DNA from: Micromonospora sp. NBC_00389
GTDB taxonomy: Bacteria; Actinomycetota; Actinomycetes; Mycobacteriales; Micromonosporaceae
Length of the DNA: 64,000 bases
Assembly (NCBI RefSeq): GCF_036059255.1
Contig: NZ_CP107947.1
Coordinates: 6,014,001 to 6,078,000 of the forward strand
Reading direction: 5' to 3'
Position numbers and translations under genes: made by a program. Below are positions 26,835-35,697 of the stretch, piece after piece; position 1 is the stretch's first letter, and each line of letters begins with the position of its first letter. The notes beneath the pieces are model-generated. The model did no database searches and was not told the DNA's origin. It worked only from the letters and a program-made list of their open reading frames with translations.

Positions 26835-27503
26835 ATGACCAACACGGGTCCGCTGTCCCGACCACCGGACGGGCACACCCCGGCCGCGTTCCAGCTCGTC
26901 CTGGTGGGGGTGGTCGGCGCCGTCGCCGGTGGTGTCTTCGCCGTGGTGGTGTCGCCACCGCTCGCCCCGCTGGTCGGCTGGGACGCGGCGGCCCTGAGCT
27001 GGCTGGGGCTGGTCTGGCGCAGGCTCTGGCCGCTGGACGCCACCCGGACCTCCCGAGTCGCCTCGTACGCGGACTCCAACCGGGCCACCCGTGACGTGGT
27101 GCTCCTGATCGCCTGCACGGCAAGCCTGCTGGCGGTGGGGCTGGTGCTGGCCAGCGCGCACTCCGCGCCGCCCGGGCCGGTCCGCGAACTGTACGGCGGG
27201 ATGGGCGTGCTCAGCGTGCTGCTCTCCTGGCTGGTGGTGCACACCGTGTTCGCCGCCCGGTACGCCCGGATCTACTACACCGGCCCGGACGGCGGGGTGA
27301 ACTTCAACCAGTCCGAGCCGCCCCGGTACTCCGACTTCGCGTACATGGCGTTCACCATCGGGACGACGTTCCAGGTCTCCGACACCAACCTGACCAGCAA
27401 CGAGATGCGCCGCACGGCGCTACGGCACTCGCTGCTGGCGTACCTGTTCGGCGCGTTCATCATCGCCGTGACGGTGAACCTGCTGGCCGGTCTGGCCAAG
27501 TGA
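26835..27503 (+). CDS. DUF1345 membrane protein
   Basis: A 222-residue polytopic membrane protein: five hydrophobic segments at about 20-45, 50-65, 90-110, 130-150 and 200-220. The signature of the family is YSDFAYMAFTIGTTFQVSDTNLTSNEMRRTALRHSLLAYLFG (read in pieces in residues 165-210). Role unknown; often near stress genes. It follows DUF2795 in the same direction, so they may be one operon. Confidence 0.87.
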   Translation: MTNTGPLSRPPDGHTPAAFQLVLVGVVGAVAGGVFAVVVSPPLAPLVGWDAAALSWLGLVWRRLWPLDATRTSRVASYADSNRATRDVVLLIACTASLLAVGLVLASAHSAPPGPVRELYGGMGVLSVLLSWLVVHTVFAARYARIYYTGPDGGVNFNQSEPPRYSDFAYMAFTIGTTFQVSDTNLTSNEMRRTALRHSLLAYLFGAFIIAVTVNLLAGLAK

Positions 27504-27765
27504 AAGTGAGTGCCCGCCCGACCTGACCCCGGATGCGACACGGGCGGTGGGCTGGAGCGCCGGGACAGGCGGGCGCCCCGGGGCCACGAACCGCGACCGG
27601 GGGCGCCACGCAAACCTGCCCAGGCGGTGAACCGCTCCCGAACCGGGTGCGATCACCAGGCGGTGGATGCCCGCTCGAACCGAGCGGCCAGCACTGCCGG
27701 GTCCAACCATACGACAGAACATCCTCCGTACGGTCAGATTTTGGCTAACTGTGGGCCAGCGCACG

Positions 27766-28437
27766 TCATGGCCGTCCGGTCACCTCCGCGTACCGGTGCT
27801 CCAGGTCGACCCGGGCAAGTGCCCCCACCAGCCAGGCCAGCCGCTCCGACTCCCCACCGCCGGCCAACCCGGCCAGGTCGTCCGCGGACCGGCCCAGCCC
27901 GAGCCGGCGGGCCGCAGCCAACGCCCGCCGATCGGCCACCGGGGCCACCTCCCGCCACAGCGCCTGCGCCTCGCGCAGGAACAGGTCAACCACCTGGCCG
28001 TCCACCCCCGGCAGCTCGGCGAGCAGCGCCCGCTCCCGTGCCGGGTCGTGGTGCGCCATCGCGCGCAACCGCCGCAGGTCGCCCCGGTACCGCTCGACGA
28101 CCGTGCGAGCCAGGTCGCCCAGCACGTCGGCCAGCGCGTCCACGTCGCCGCGCTGGCCGCTGTCGCGCAGCACCCGCACCCGGTCCTGGTGCAGGGAACG
28201 GGCCAGCCGGGCGGCGCTGTCCCACCCCTCGTCGCGCAGTGCCCGCGCACCGTCCAACGCCCGACGGAAGTCGCCTCGGCGGGCCAGCAGCACCGAGAGG
28301 TAGAGCACCTGGAACAGGCTCGCCGGGTTGTTGGTGACCCGGAAGCCGTACTGCTCGGCGAAGCCCCGTCCGCTGCCGGCGAGCCGGCGGGCCAAGCGCT
28401 TCCGGTCCTCCATGGGAGTGATCAAACTGGTCGCCAT
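27766..28437 (-). CDS. HhH-GPD-like (endonuclease III-fold) protein without the catalytic lysine
   Basis: A 223-residue helical protein. Residues 150-200 follow the endonuclease III pattern: LLAELPGVDGQVVDLFLREAQALW, then VAPVADRRALAAARRLGLG. In true EndoIII the helix-hairpin-helix reads PGVGRKTA with a catalytic lysine, and that position here is not Lys (GVDGQVV). The iron-sulfur cysteine loop is absent, and an Asp remains near VADRR. It may bind DNA without glycosylase activity. It lies just downstream of the pirin gene. Confidence 0.65.
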   Translation of the reverse strand: MATSLITPMEDRKRLARRLAGSGRGFAEQYGFRVTNNPASLFQVLYLSVLLARRGDFRRALDGARALRDEGWDSAARLARSLHQDRVRVLRDSGQRGDVDALADVLGDLARTVVERYRGDLRRLRAMAHHDPARERALLAELPGVDGQVVDLFLREAQALWREVAPVADRRALAAARRLGLGRSADDLAGLAGGGESERLAWLVGALARVDLEHRYAEVTGRP

Positions 28438-28540
28438 GTCGGCGACTACCCGCGCCGCCGTCGGTCACACGCCGGCTGCCCGACCCACCACCTGGCCGCC
28501 CACCGGCGGCCGGCGCTTCCGGCCCGGCCGGAACGTGGCG

Positions 28541-29512
28541 TCAGCCGTGCAGGCCACCCGTGCGGTCGCGGGCCTTCAGCCGGGTGGTGGGCAGGGCGGG
28601 CGCCGGCAACGGCGGCGCGGGATCATCGGCGACCACGCCGAAGCGGCGCCCGGCCATCCAGTCCTCCCGGGCAGCCACGACCTCCTCGTGCGAGCGGCCG
28701 ACGAAGTTCCACCACATCACCAGCGGCTCGTCGAACGGCGTCCCGCCCAGCAACAGCAACCGGGCCCCGGCCCCGCCCCGCACGGTCAACTCGCGGCGAC
28801 CGGAACCCAGGTAAAGCAACGCCCCCGGTTCGAACCCGACCCCGCCCGCCTCGGCAGAGCCGTTCATCGTCAGCAGGGCGTACTCGAAGTCGGGCCGCAA
28901 CGGCAGGGTGGTCGGCGCCGGCCCGCTCAGCTCCAGTTGCACACCGACCAGTGGCGTGTGCACCACCGCCGGGGACCGCTCACCGGCGAACTCGCCGACC
29001 AGCAGGGTGACGTCCAGTTCGCCCTCACGCCAGCGCGGCAGGTCGGCGTGGTGGGCGAAGTCCGCCGCGCCGGCCCGCGCCGGGTCCGGCAACGCCACCC
29101 AGAGCTGTACGCCGTGCATCACCGGCGGATGCGTGGCCGGCGACCGCTCGGAGTGGGCGATCCCGTGCCCGGAGGTCATCACGTTCAGCTGACCGGGCCG
29201 GATCGGCTGGACGTTGCCGAGGCTGTCCCGGTGCAGAATCTCGCCGTCCAGCAGCCAGGTCACCGTCTGCAGGCCGGTGTGCGGGTGCGGCGGCACTTCC
29301 ATGCCGGGCCGCTCCGCCACGTCGTCCGGGCCGAAGTGGTCCACGAAGCACCACGCGCCGACCATCCGCCGCGGGCGCTGCGGCAGCAGCCGCCGGACGG
29401 TCGTGTACCGGCCCAGCGGCACGTCGTGGCCGGGAAGCAGCACGCTGCCGGGATCGACGGCGGCCACGCCGGGCGGGCGGGTCTCCGCCAGCATTGATTC
29501 AGTACGCTCCAC
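28541..29512 (-). CDS. Pirin-family protein
   Basis: A 323-residue double cupin. The metal-binding motif PHPHTGLQTVTWLLDGEILHRDSLG gives the His and Glu ligands of pirins, and HGIAHSERS is the second conserved block. Pirins show quercetinase or regulatory roles; ligand unknown here. The start is a GTG at 29512; an in-frame ATG at 29494 is equally possible. Confidence 0.9.
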   Translation of the reverse strand: MERTESMLAETRPPGVAAVDPGSVLLPGHDVPLGRYTTVRRLLPQRPRRMVGAWCFVDHFGPDDVAERPGMEVPPHPHTGLQTVTWLLDGEILHRDSLGNVQPIRPGQLNVMTSGHGIAHSERSPATHPPVMHGVQLWVALPDPARAGAADFAHHADLPRWREGELDVTLLVGEFAGERSPAVVHTPLVGVQLELSGPAPTTLPLRPDFEYALLTMNGSAEAGGVGFEPGALLYLGSGRRELTVRGGAGARLLLLGGTPFDEPLVMWWNFVGRSHEEVVAAREDWMAGRRFGVVADDPAPPLPAPALPTTRLKARDRTGGLHG

Positions 29513-29640
29513 CGCCCGACTGTACGCTCGCGCCCACCCGCGCCAACGGCGCTTCCCACCCGCGGTCGCAGCGCGGTCGGGTGCACCTCACCCACTCACC
29601 CACTCACTTCCGGCGCGCGTGGTCGCCGACCAGAGAACGC

Positions 29641-29678
29641 CGCTGGCCGGCACCCCGGGTTGGGGGTGCCGGCCAGCG
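29641..29678 (-). terminator. Strong hairpin terminator
   Basis: A perfect 16-bp stem (CGCTGGCCGGCACCCC with its complement) with a 6-base loop, 22 bases after the end of the secreted protein gene at 29701. It is the strongest terminator hairpin seen in the window. Confidence 0.85.
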
Positions 29679-29700
29679 GTTCGTTCATGCGGTGCTGGGG

Positions 29701-30258
29701 TCAGCTGTTCCAGTACTGGCCGACCAGGTCGGTGGCCTGCTTCTCCCACTGGGCGTAGGCGTCCGGGTAGGCCGACACCTGCACGGTCTGCGCGGCGTCG
29801 GTCAGCGGCATGTCCTGCCACCCGTCAACCTGCTTCAAACCCTTGAGGAACGCGGTGGTCGAGTACTCAGGATCGGTGATCTGCTCCGGCGTACCCCAAC
29901 CCGAGCTCGGCCGCTGCTGGAACAGGCCCAGCGAGTCGTGGTCGTTCATGTCGCCGAGGTGGCCGAGGTTCTCCAGCTTCGACTCCTGCAGACTCGTCGC
30001 GATCGAGATGACCGCGGCCCGCTCCGGCAGACCAGCCTTCTTCGTCGCGGCGATGATCGCCTTCACGTTGGCGGTCTGCTCACCGTTCAGGTCGATGCGC
30101 GACTGCTCACCCTGCGGCTTGGCCGTCTGCACGGCCACGGCGGCGGGCTTGCCGTCGACGGGGGTGGCGGCGTGAGCGGCGATCGGACCGGCGAACACAC
30201 CACCGGCGAAGGCCAGACCAGCAACGGACAGCACACTCTTACGCATGATCGTGTTCAT
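29701..30258 (-). CDS. Secreted GLFQQRPSSGWGT-family protein (paralog 2)
   Basis: A 185-residue exported protein. The signal peptide is MNTIMRKSVLSVAGLAFAGGVFA with cleavage near AAHAATP. The mature part is about 155 residues with VKAIIAATKKAGLPERAAVIS, ATSLQESKLENL, DHDSLGLFQQRPSSGWGT and YPDAYAQWE. It is the shortest of three paralogs in the window and is essentially the core domain alone. The ATG at 30258 has GGAG upstream. It sits beneath four tandem GGAAT-N18-GTT promoters, suggesting strong stress-dependent expression. Confidence 0.87.
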   Translation of the reverse strand: MNTIMRKSVLSVAGLAFAGGVFAGPIAAHAATPVDGKPAAVAVQTAKPQGEQSRIDLNGEQTANVKAIIAATKKAGLPERAAVISIATSLQESKLENLGHLGDMNDHDSLGLFQQRPSSGWGTPEQITDPEYSTTAFLKGLKQVDGWQDMPLTDAAQTVQVSAYPDAYAQWEKQATDLVGQYWNS

Positions 30259-30410
30259 GGGGGTAGCTCCTTCACGGGGGTAAACACCCAAACCGACCGG
30301 GGGATCGGCATCACGGGTGCGAGCACCTCGTCCGGCGCTAACAAACAACAAGGGGGAAAGTCTTTTCGGCGGCCTACAAGCGGGGGGCTCGTGGCGCCGG
30401 GTCTGTGTGT

Positions 30411-30683
30411 AACGACCGCCGGGCCGACATCATTCCGGGCTGGCCCATCCGCCAGCACCCTGTCGAGCGGGGCGCGGGGGCGGTCGTTCAGGGGATCTGC
30501 AACGACCGGCAGGCCGAGGTCATTCCGGCATTGGCACCGGGTCGAGCAGGTGCCTGGTGCGGTCGTTCGGGGATCTGAAACGACCGGGCCAGGCCTGGCA
30601 TTCCAACCCCGGGGGGTCGGGGCGGCGGGCCGTGGTACTGCGATCGTCAGGGTATGTAACGACCCCGGGCCGGCCCCCATTCC
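30411..30683 (-). promoter_or_regulatory. Four tandem GGAAT-N18-GTT promoter motifs (SigR/SigH type)
   Basis: On the minus strand the motif GGAAT, 18 bases, GTT occurs at 30436-30411, 30526-30501, 30604-30579 and 30683-30658. This is the consensus spacing described for the Streptomyces SigR and mycobacterial SigH thiol-stress sigma factors. All four read GGAATG-N13-GGTCGTT. Three are followed on the same strand by AACGACC or a near copy 11-12 bases after the -10, forming a dyad across the presumed start of transcription. They point toward the secreted protein gene at 30258. Confidence 0.7.
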
Positions 30684-30725
30684 ACCGCACGGGTGCAGCC
30701 AGTCACACACCAGAGAGCCCCGATA
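30411..30725. repeat. Tandem ~80-90-bp repeat, four units
   Basis: Four units marked by AACGACC at 30411, 30501, 30579 and 30658 (periods 90, 78 and 79), each with CATTCC exactly 20 bases later. Sequence between the marks drifts, so the units are older or under selection only at the motifs. The first three carry GGTCGTT or CGATCGT near their right ends. Confidence 0.85.
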
Positions 30726-30963
30726 ACGGACATTCGGTGCCCGGAGCGCCCACCGCTCCCGGCGTCAGCCGACATTCGACGCGCTCGACAACCGCTCCCG
30801 TCACAGCCGGACATTCGACGCGCTCGGCCACCACTCCCACCGTCAGCCGGACAATCGACGTGCTCGACAACCGCTCCCGTCACAGCCGGACATTCGGCGC
30901 GGTCGGCCACCGCTCCCGGCGTCAGCCGGCCATTCGACGCGCGCTCGACCACCGTCCCGGCGC
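30726..30963. repeat. Tandem ~40-bp repeat, six units
   Basis: Six head-to-tail units of 38-41 bases with starts at 30726, 30766, 30804, 30844, 30883 and 30923. Each begins CAGCCGGACATTCG (the first begins CGGACATTCG) and ends near CCGCTCCCGGCGT. Units differ at a few positions, with ends alternating between GGCGT/CCGT and GTCA. It is non-coding and directly abuts the 80-bp family. Units are too similar, with no variable spacers, for a CRISPR array. Confidence 0.9.
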
Positions 30964-31210
30964 CAGCCCGGGCCGGCTGGCCATGGTCAACTCCAGATCA
31001 CCGACATGGGGGCATCACCGCGGCGGGAAACCGCGACATCGCCGACACCGAGTCGATCACCCCGAAACCTCGCGACCCGGCCCGGAGTCGGCAACACCGG
31101 TGATACCTCACGGGCATATTCATGCCTCACAGGTATCACGCCAACAACAGCGACCGACCGGGAGACGACGGCTCGGGCTGGGACCGCAGCCGGCGACCAG
31201 GACACACCGG

Positions 31211-31522
31211 TCAGTCCGCGAGTCGGGAGCGGACCTTGGCAGCGCAGGAGTCCAGCGCCGTCCTCGCATCCAGCCCCAGGCTCTCGATCGCCACCAACGC
31301 CGTGAAGGCGACATCGGCCAACTCCGCCGCCACGTCCTCGCGGGTATGAGTGACGCCCTTGCGCGGATTCTGCCCGAGCAGACCGATCCAGGCGGCCGAC
31401 GCCTCCCCCGCCTCCTCGGTCAGCTTGAGGATGCGGCAGGTCAGCTCGGTCTGCCCGGTGCCGTTCGCCGCGTCCAACCAACCCCGCGACGCCCGCGCCG
31501 CTTCCCAGATCGACTCGTCCAC
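31211..31522 (-). CDS. MazG-like nucleotide pyrophosphohydrolase
   Basis: A 103-residue all-alpha NTP-PPase. The metal-binding motifs are KLTEEAGEASAAWIG (E-E-x-x-E) and DVAAELADVAFTAL (E-x-x-D), as in MazG and RS21-C6-type dCTPases. It would clean non-canonical nucleotides. The start is a GTG at 31522 (VDESIWEA). Confidence 0.88.
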   Translation of the reverse strand: MDESIWEAARASRGWLDAANGTGQTELTCRILKLTEEAGEASAAWIGLLGQNPRKGVTHTREDVAAELADVAFTALVAIESLGLDARTALDSCAAKVRSRLAD

Positions 31523-31725
31523 GGCGACCAGTCAACCCGACCGATCCGCAGGGCCGCACAGCCGGGCCGCGCAGCCGAGCCGCGCAGCCGAGCCGCCCTG
31601 ACTGGCCGGTCAGCGTAGCCATTGACTCTGGTCGACGGCAGTCCTAGGTTCAGGGCGCTACCGGCCGGTAGGCATCCGTCCCGCCTGGTCGCCCCCGGGG
31701 CGACATCCGTCCGATGGGGAGCACG

Positions 31726-33093
31726 ATGCTGTCCTCACCCTTTCGTACCCTCCGCCGCCTCCTAGCCGCCACCGCGACGCTGACCCTGACGGTCGGCCCG
31801 ACTGCATCGCTGCCGGCCAGCGCCGCCGACCGCGACCCGGGGGGCAACCAGCCGCTGCCCGGCTACACCATCGAGAATCCGCCGCTGGCGCCGCTGGTCG
31901 TGGCCGGCAAACCGACGACGGTACGTCAGGGCGTACACCGCCACGCCGGGTACATCATCGAGGTCCCCGCCCGGTGGAACGGTGACCTGGTGCTGTGGGC
32001 GCACGGCTACCGTGGCCAGGGCACGGTGCTCTCGCCGGAGCCGCCCGGCTTCGGGCTGCGCCAGCGGCTGCTGGAGCAGGGGTACGCCTGGGCGTCGTCC
32101 TCGTACGACCGCAACGGCTTCGACATCCGCTCCGGCGTGCTGGGGACCAAGGAGCTGGCCGACCACTTCGGACGGACAGTCCGCCGGCCACACCACACCT
32201 ACCTCGCCGGGGTGTCGATGGGCGGGTACGTCATCGGCCGCTCGCTGGAGCAGTACCCCGGCTACTACGACGGGGCACTGCCCATGTGCGGGGTGCTCGG
32301 CGACCAGACTCTGCTCGACTTCTACCTCGACTACAACCTGGTCGCGCAGACCCTCGGCGGGGTGCCCGCCTACCCCACGCCGGCCGACTACCTGACCAAC
32401 GCCGTGCCCCGGATCCAGGTGGCACTCGGCCTGGCCGGGCTCACCCCCACCGGGCCGGACACCACCACCGACCGGGGCAAGCAGTTGCGGGCGATCACGG
32501 TGAACCGTTCGGGCGGGCCGAGGCCCGGCGCGGACGCCGCGTTCGCGGTCTGGAAGGACTTCCTCTTCTCGATCAGCGTGACCAGCGGTGGCGACTCCCC
32601 CGCCCAACGGCCCGGTCAACTCTCCACCAACCTGCTCACCCGCTACAGCCCGAACAGCCCGGTCAACGTCAACGCCACCGTGCCGCGGATCGCCCCGGAG
32701 AACGTTCGGCAGCGGCTCCTGCCGACACTGACCGAGGTGCCGCGGATCGCCGGCCGGCCCACCGCGCCGGTGCTCAGCCTGCACGGCCTCGGTGACCTCT
32801 TCGTACCGTTCAGCATGGAGCAGGCCTACGCCACCGACGTTGCCCGGCACGGCCGCAGCAAGCTGGTGGTGCAGCGGGCCATCCGGGCAACGCAGCACTG
32901 CGAGTTCAGCCCGGCCGAGGCGGGCGCCGCCTGGGACGACCTGATGTCCTGGGTACGCACCGGCAAACGCCCGGCCGGCGACACGGTGACCGATCCGGCG
33001 GTGGTGGCGCATCCCGACTACGGCTGCCGGTTCAGCGACCGGGCCGCGTACGCCGCCGGTGTCGGCACCCGCCGTCTGTACCCGGCGTGCTGA
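31726..33093 (+). CDS. Secreted alpha/beta hydrolase
   Basis: A 455-residue exported hydrolase. A signal peptide covers about residues 1-35 (RLLAATATLTLTVGPTASLPASA). The nucleophile elbow is LAGVSMGGYVIGRSLE (Ser), the acid is in LHGLGDLFVPF (Asp), and the base is in ATQHCEFS (His). LVLWAHGYRGQG precedes as the oxyanion region. Substrate unknown. The ATG at 31726 has GGGGAG upstream; the in-frame ATG at 31714 is an alternative. Confidence 0.88.
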   Translation: MLSSPFRTLRRLLAATATLTLTVGPTASLPASAADRDPGGNQPLPGYTIENPPLAPLVVAGKPTTVRQGVHRHAGYIIEVPARWNGDLVLWAHGYRGQGTVLSPEPPGFGLRQRLLEQGYAWASSSYDRNGFDIRSGVLGTKELADHFGRTVRRPHHTYLAGVSMGGYVIGRSLEQYPGYYDGALPMCGVLGDQTLLDFYLDYNLVAQTLGGVPAYPTPADYLTNAVPRIQVALGLAGLTPTGPDTTTDRGKQLRAITVNRSGGPRPGADAAFAVWKDFLFSISVTSGGDSPAQRPGQLSTNLLTRYSPNSPVNVNATVPRIAPENVRQRLLPTLTEVPRIAGRPTAPVLSLHGLGDLFVPFSMEQAYATDVARHGRSKLVVQRAIRATQHCEFSPAEAGAAWDDLMSWVRTGKRPAGDTVTDPAVVAHPDYGCRFSDRAAYAAGVGTRRLYPAC

Positions 33094-33190
33094 CCATGAG
33101 GCTGGCCAAACGGAACCGCCGTCAACTGGTCGGCGAACAAGCGTCACCGGGGCAGCGCAGCGGGCACTGTCGACGGTAAACACATAGACC

Positions 33191-34819
33191 ATGACGAACA
33201 CCCTCGACCGTCGTACCCTCCTGCGCATGGCCGGCGCGTCCGCCGGCACCGCCGTCCTGGCCGGCGCCACCCTCGCCGGCAGCGGCCCCGCCCAAGCAGC
33301 CGACGGCGCCTTTCGACACGGGGTCGCCTCCGGCGATCCGCTGCCGGACGGCGTCCTGCTCTGGACCCGGCTGACCCCGACCGCCGGGGCGCAGCCCGGC
33401 TCCGGCGTCGGCCCCGAGGTCGACGTGACCTGGCAGGTCGCTGCCGACCCGGACTTCACCGCGGTGGTGGCCGCCGGGACGCAGCACACCGGTCCGAGCC
33501 GGGACCACACGGTGAAGGTGGCGGTGACGGGGTTGGCCCCGGCGACCACCTACTGGTACCGGTTCGGTCACGCCGACGGCTGGTCGCCGGCCGGGCGCAC
33601 GATGACCGCGCCGCCCGTGGATGCCGAGATCGACCGGCTGCGCCTCGGCGTGGTGTCCTGCGCCAACTGGGAGGCCGGGTTCTTCGCCGCGTACCGGCAC
33701 CTGGCCGAGCGCGGCGATCTCAACCTGGTGGTGCACCTGGGCGACTACCTCTACGAGTACGGCACCGGGGAGTTCGACGCGGGCGGCACCGTGGTCCGCG
33801 CGGTGCGGCCGGCGCACGAGGTGCTCACCCTCGCCGACTACCGGATCCGGCACGCGCTCTACAAGACCGACCCGGACCTGCAGGCGTTGCACGCGGCGCT
33901 GCCCTGGGTGATCACCTGGGACGACCACGAGGTGGCCAACGACCAGTGGTCCGGCGGCGCGGAGAACCACACGCCGGGCACTGAGGGGACGTACGCCGAC
34001 CGGCTCGCGGCGGCCCGGCAGGCGTACCTGGAGTGGATGCCGGTGCGGGCCGGCGTGGACGGCGCGATCTACCGGCGGCTGCGGTTCGGGCGGCTCGCTG
34101 AACTGTCCATGCTGGACCTGCGCTCGTACCGCTCACAGCAGACGTCCGGCGCGGCGGTGGACGACCCGGGGCGCACCCTCACCGGGGACGCGCAGATGTC
34201 CTGGCTCAAGGCGGGGTTGGCCGCGTCGACTACCCGGTGGAAGCTGGTTGGCAACCCGGTGATGATGGCCCGGGTCGACGTCGGGGCGCTGCCCGCCTGG
34301 CTGCTCGGCCCGCTGGGCACCCTGCTTGGCATCCCGCAGAACGGGGCGGTGCTCAACGCCGACCAGTGGGACGGCTACAACGCCGACCGCAACGAGCTGG
34401 TCGACCACCTGCGGGCCAGTGGCACCACCGACGTCGTGTTCCTGACCGGTGACATCCACACCTCCTGGGCCAACGAGGTGACCACTCGCTCCACGGGCCC
34501 GTCCAACCCGGCCGCAGCCGAGTTCGTGGTGCCCTCGGTGACGAGCGACAACGTCAACGACTTCCTCGGTCTGCCGGCCGGCAACGCGCTCAGCGCGCTC
34601 GGCGCCGGGCTGCTCCGCTCGACGAACCCGCACGTGCGCTGGACGGAGTTGGACGGGCACGGCTACGGCGTGCTGGAGGTGACCCGGCAGCGGTGCCGGA
34701 TGGACTGGTACCACCTGGCGGACCGGACCCGCGCGGCCAGCACCAGCCGCTGGGTTGCCGGCTGGTCGGTGGGTACCGGCTCCGCGAAGCTGCGCAAGGA
34801 GGTCGCGCCGCTGGCCTGA
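33191..34819 (+). CDS. phoD: PhoD-type secreted alkaline phosphatase
   Basis: A 542-residue enzyme releasing phosphate from organic phosphodiesters or monoesters outside the cell. A Tat signal is present ([18 protein letters not shown]). The N-terminal beta domain carries [20 protein letters not shown]. The catalytic core has [55 protein letters not shown] and [14 protein letters not shown], the Fe/Ca-binding set of PhoD. It follows the secreted hydrolase on the same strand. Confidence 0.93.
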   Translation: MTNTLDRRTLLRMAGASAGTAVLAGATLAGSGPAQAADGAFRHGVASGDPLPDGVLLWTRLTPTAGAQPGSGVGPEVDVTWQVAADPDFTAVVAAGTQHTGPSRDHTVKVAVTGLAPATTYWYRFGHADGWSPAGRTMTAPPVDAEIDRLRLGVVSCANWEAGFFAAYRHLAERGDLNLVVHLGDYLYEYGTGEFDAGGTVVRAVRPAHEVLTLADYRIRHALYKTDPDLQALHAALPWVITWDDHEVANDQWSGGAENHTPGTEGTYADRLAAARQAYLEWMPVRAGVDGAIYRRLRFGRLAELSMLDLRSYRSQQTSGAAVDDPGRTLTGDAQMSWLKAGLAASTTRWKLVGNPVMMARVDVGALPAWLLGPLGTLLGIPQNGAVLNADQWDGYNADRNELVDHLRASGTTDVVFLTGDIHTSWANEVTTRSTGPSNPAAAEFVVPSVTSDNVNDFLGLPAGNALSALGAGLLRSTNPHVRWTELDGHGYGVLEVTRQRCRMDWYHLADRTRAASTSRWVAGWSVGTGSAKLRKEVAPLA

Positions 34820-34835
34820 CCCCAGGCACGACGAA

Positions 34836-34867
34836 GCCGGCCGGTCCCCTCTCGGGAACCGGCCGGC
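34836..34867. terminator. Bidirectional hairpin terminator
   Basis: A 14-position stem (GCCGGCCGGTCCCC against GGGAACCGGCCGGC, one mismatch) with a 4-base loop. It lies between the ends of the convergent phoD gene and the GLFQQRPSSGWGT gene at 34887. Confidence 0.75.
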
Positions 34868-34886
34868 GTGCGTTAGCGCTGTCGTG

Positions 34887-35600
34887 TCACCAGAGCTGCT
34901 GGACGACGTCCGCAGCCTGCTCCTCCCACTGCGCGTACGCGTACGGGAAGGCGGAGACCTGAACGGTCTGCGCGGCGGCGGTCAGCGGCAGCTCCTGCCA
35001 GCCGCCCACGTTCTTCAGCGCGCTGAAGAACGCCGTGGCGGAGTACTCCGGGTCGGTGATCTGCTCGGGCGTGCCCCAACCGGACGACGGGCGCTGCTGG
35101 AACAGGCCCTGCGAGTCGTGGTCGTTGGACGCGCCGAGGTGGCCGAGGTTGTACAGCTTCGACTCCTGCAGCGAGGTGGCGATGCCGATCACCGCGCCAC
35201 GGTCGCCGACGCCGGTCTTCTTGGCCGCGTCGACGATCGCCTTGGCGTTGTCGAGCTGCGCGTCGTCGAGCGGGATGCGCGACTGGGCACCTTCGATGCC
35301 GTGCGGGATCAGTTCGTCGCGGCTCGGCTTGCCGGCCGGCGGCTTGCCGGTGGCGGAGCCGGTGGTCAGCCCGGACTCGACGGGCTGCTCCTCCTGGCGT
35401 GCCGAGGTGGCGGCGTTGCCGGTGGCGAGGTCGATGGCGGCGACAGCGCCCTGGTGCGGCCCGGAGGTGACCGGGGCTGCCGCGGTGGTCGGTGCGAGCG
35501 CCAGGCCGCCGAGGGCGGCAACACCCACAACGCTCAGCGCGGTCTTGCGGTACGAATCCTTAGCGATGGCGGGGAGCCATCGAGTGAAGTCGACCTTCAC
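34887..35600 (-). CDS. Secreted GLFQQRPSSGWGT-family protein (paralog 3)
   Basis: A 237-residue protein with a signal region (TALSVVGVAALGGLALAPTTAAA, about residues 20-42), a linker of about 65 residues, and the core domain from about 108: LDNAKAIVDAAKKTGV, ATSLQESKLYNL, DHDSQGLFQQRPSSGWGT, FPYAYAQWE. It is closest to paralog 2, sharing the GWGTPEQITDPEYS block. The GTG at 35600 has GAAAGGG upstream. A single GGAAT-N18-GTT promoter lies about 98 bases before it. Confidence 0.87.
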   Translation of the reverse strand: MKVDFTRWLPAIAKDSYRKTALSVVGVAALGGLALAPTTAAAPVTSGPHQGAVAAIDLATGNAATSARQEEQPVESGLTTGSATGKPPAGKPSRDELIPHGIEGAQSRIPLDDAQLDNAKAIVDAAKKTGVGDRGAVIGIATSLQESKLYNLGHLGASNDHDSQGLFQQRPSSGWGTPEQITDPEYSATAFFSALKNVGGWQELPLTAAAQTVQVSAFPYAYAQWEEQAADVVQQLW

Positions 35601-35697
35601 GATGGTTGCCCTTTCGATCGTGCGGAGCGCTCCGGGGTGAACACTCCTCGGGAGATGACCGCGGAAAGGGTTTGGGCTCCGGCGGTACGGGGGACAC

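Larger units (their letters stand above)
30259..31210. other. Long non-coding region with two tandem-repeat families
   Basis: About 950 bases without a convincing gene between the secreted protein gene (leftward) and the MazG-like gene (also leftward). It holds a leader of about 150 bases, four units of about 80 bases (30411-30683 plus flanks), six units of about 40 bases (30726-30963), and then about 250 bases of unremarkable sequence. Open frames here show no protein similarity and follow the repeat periods, so they are not called. Confidence 0.7.

Noticed and set aside
30259..30725. c-di-AMP (ydaO) riboswitch before the secreted protein, as seen before some actinobacterial wall-lytic genes
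   Set aside because: The conserved motifs of that riboswitch were not found; the sequence is explained by repeated promoters.
30726..30963. Six 40-bp repeats as a CRISPR array
   Set aside because: Units follow each other directly, with no unique spacers, and no cas gene is nearby.
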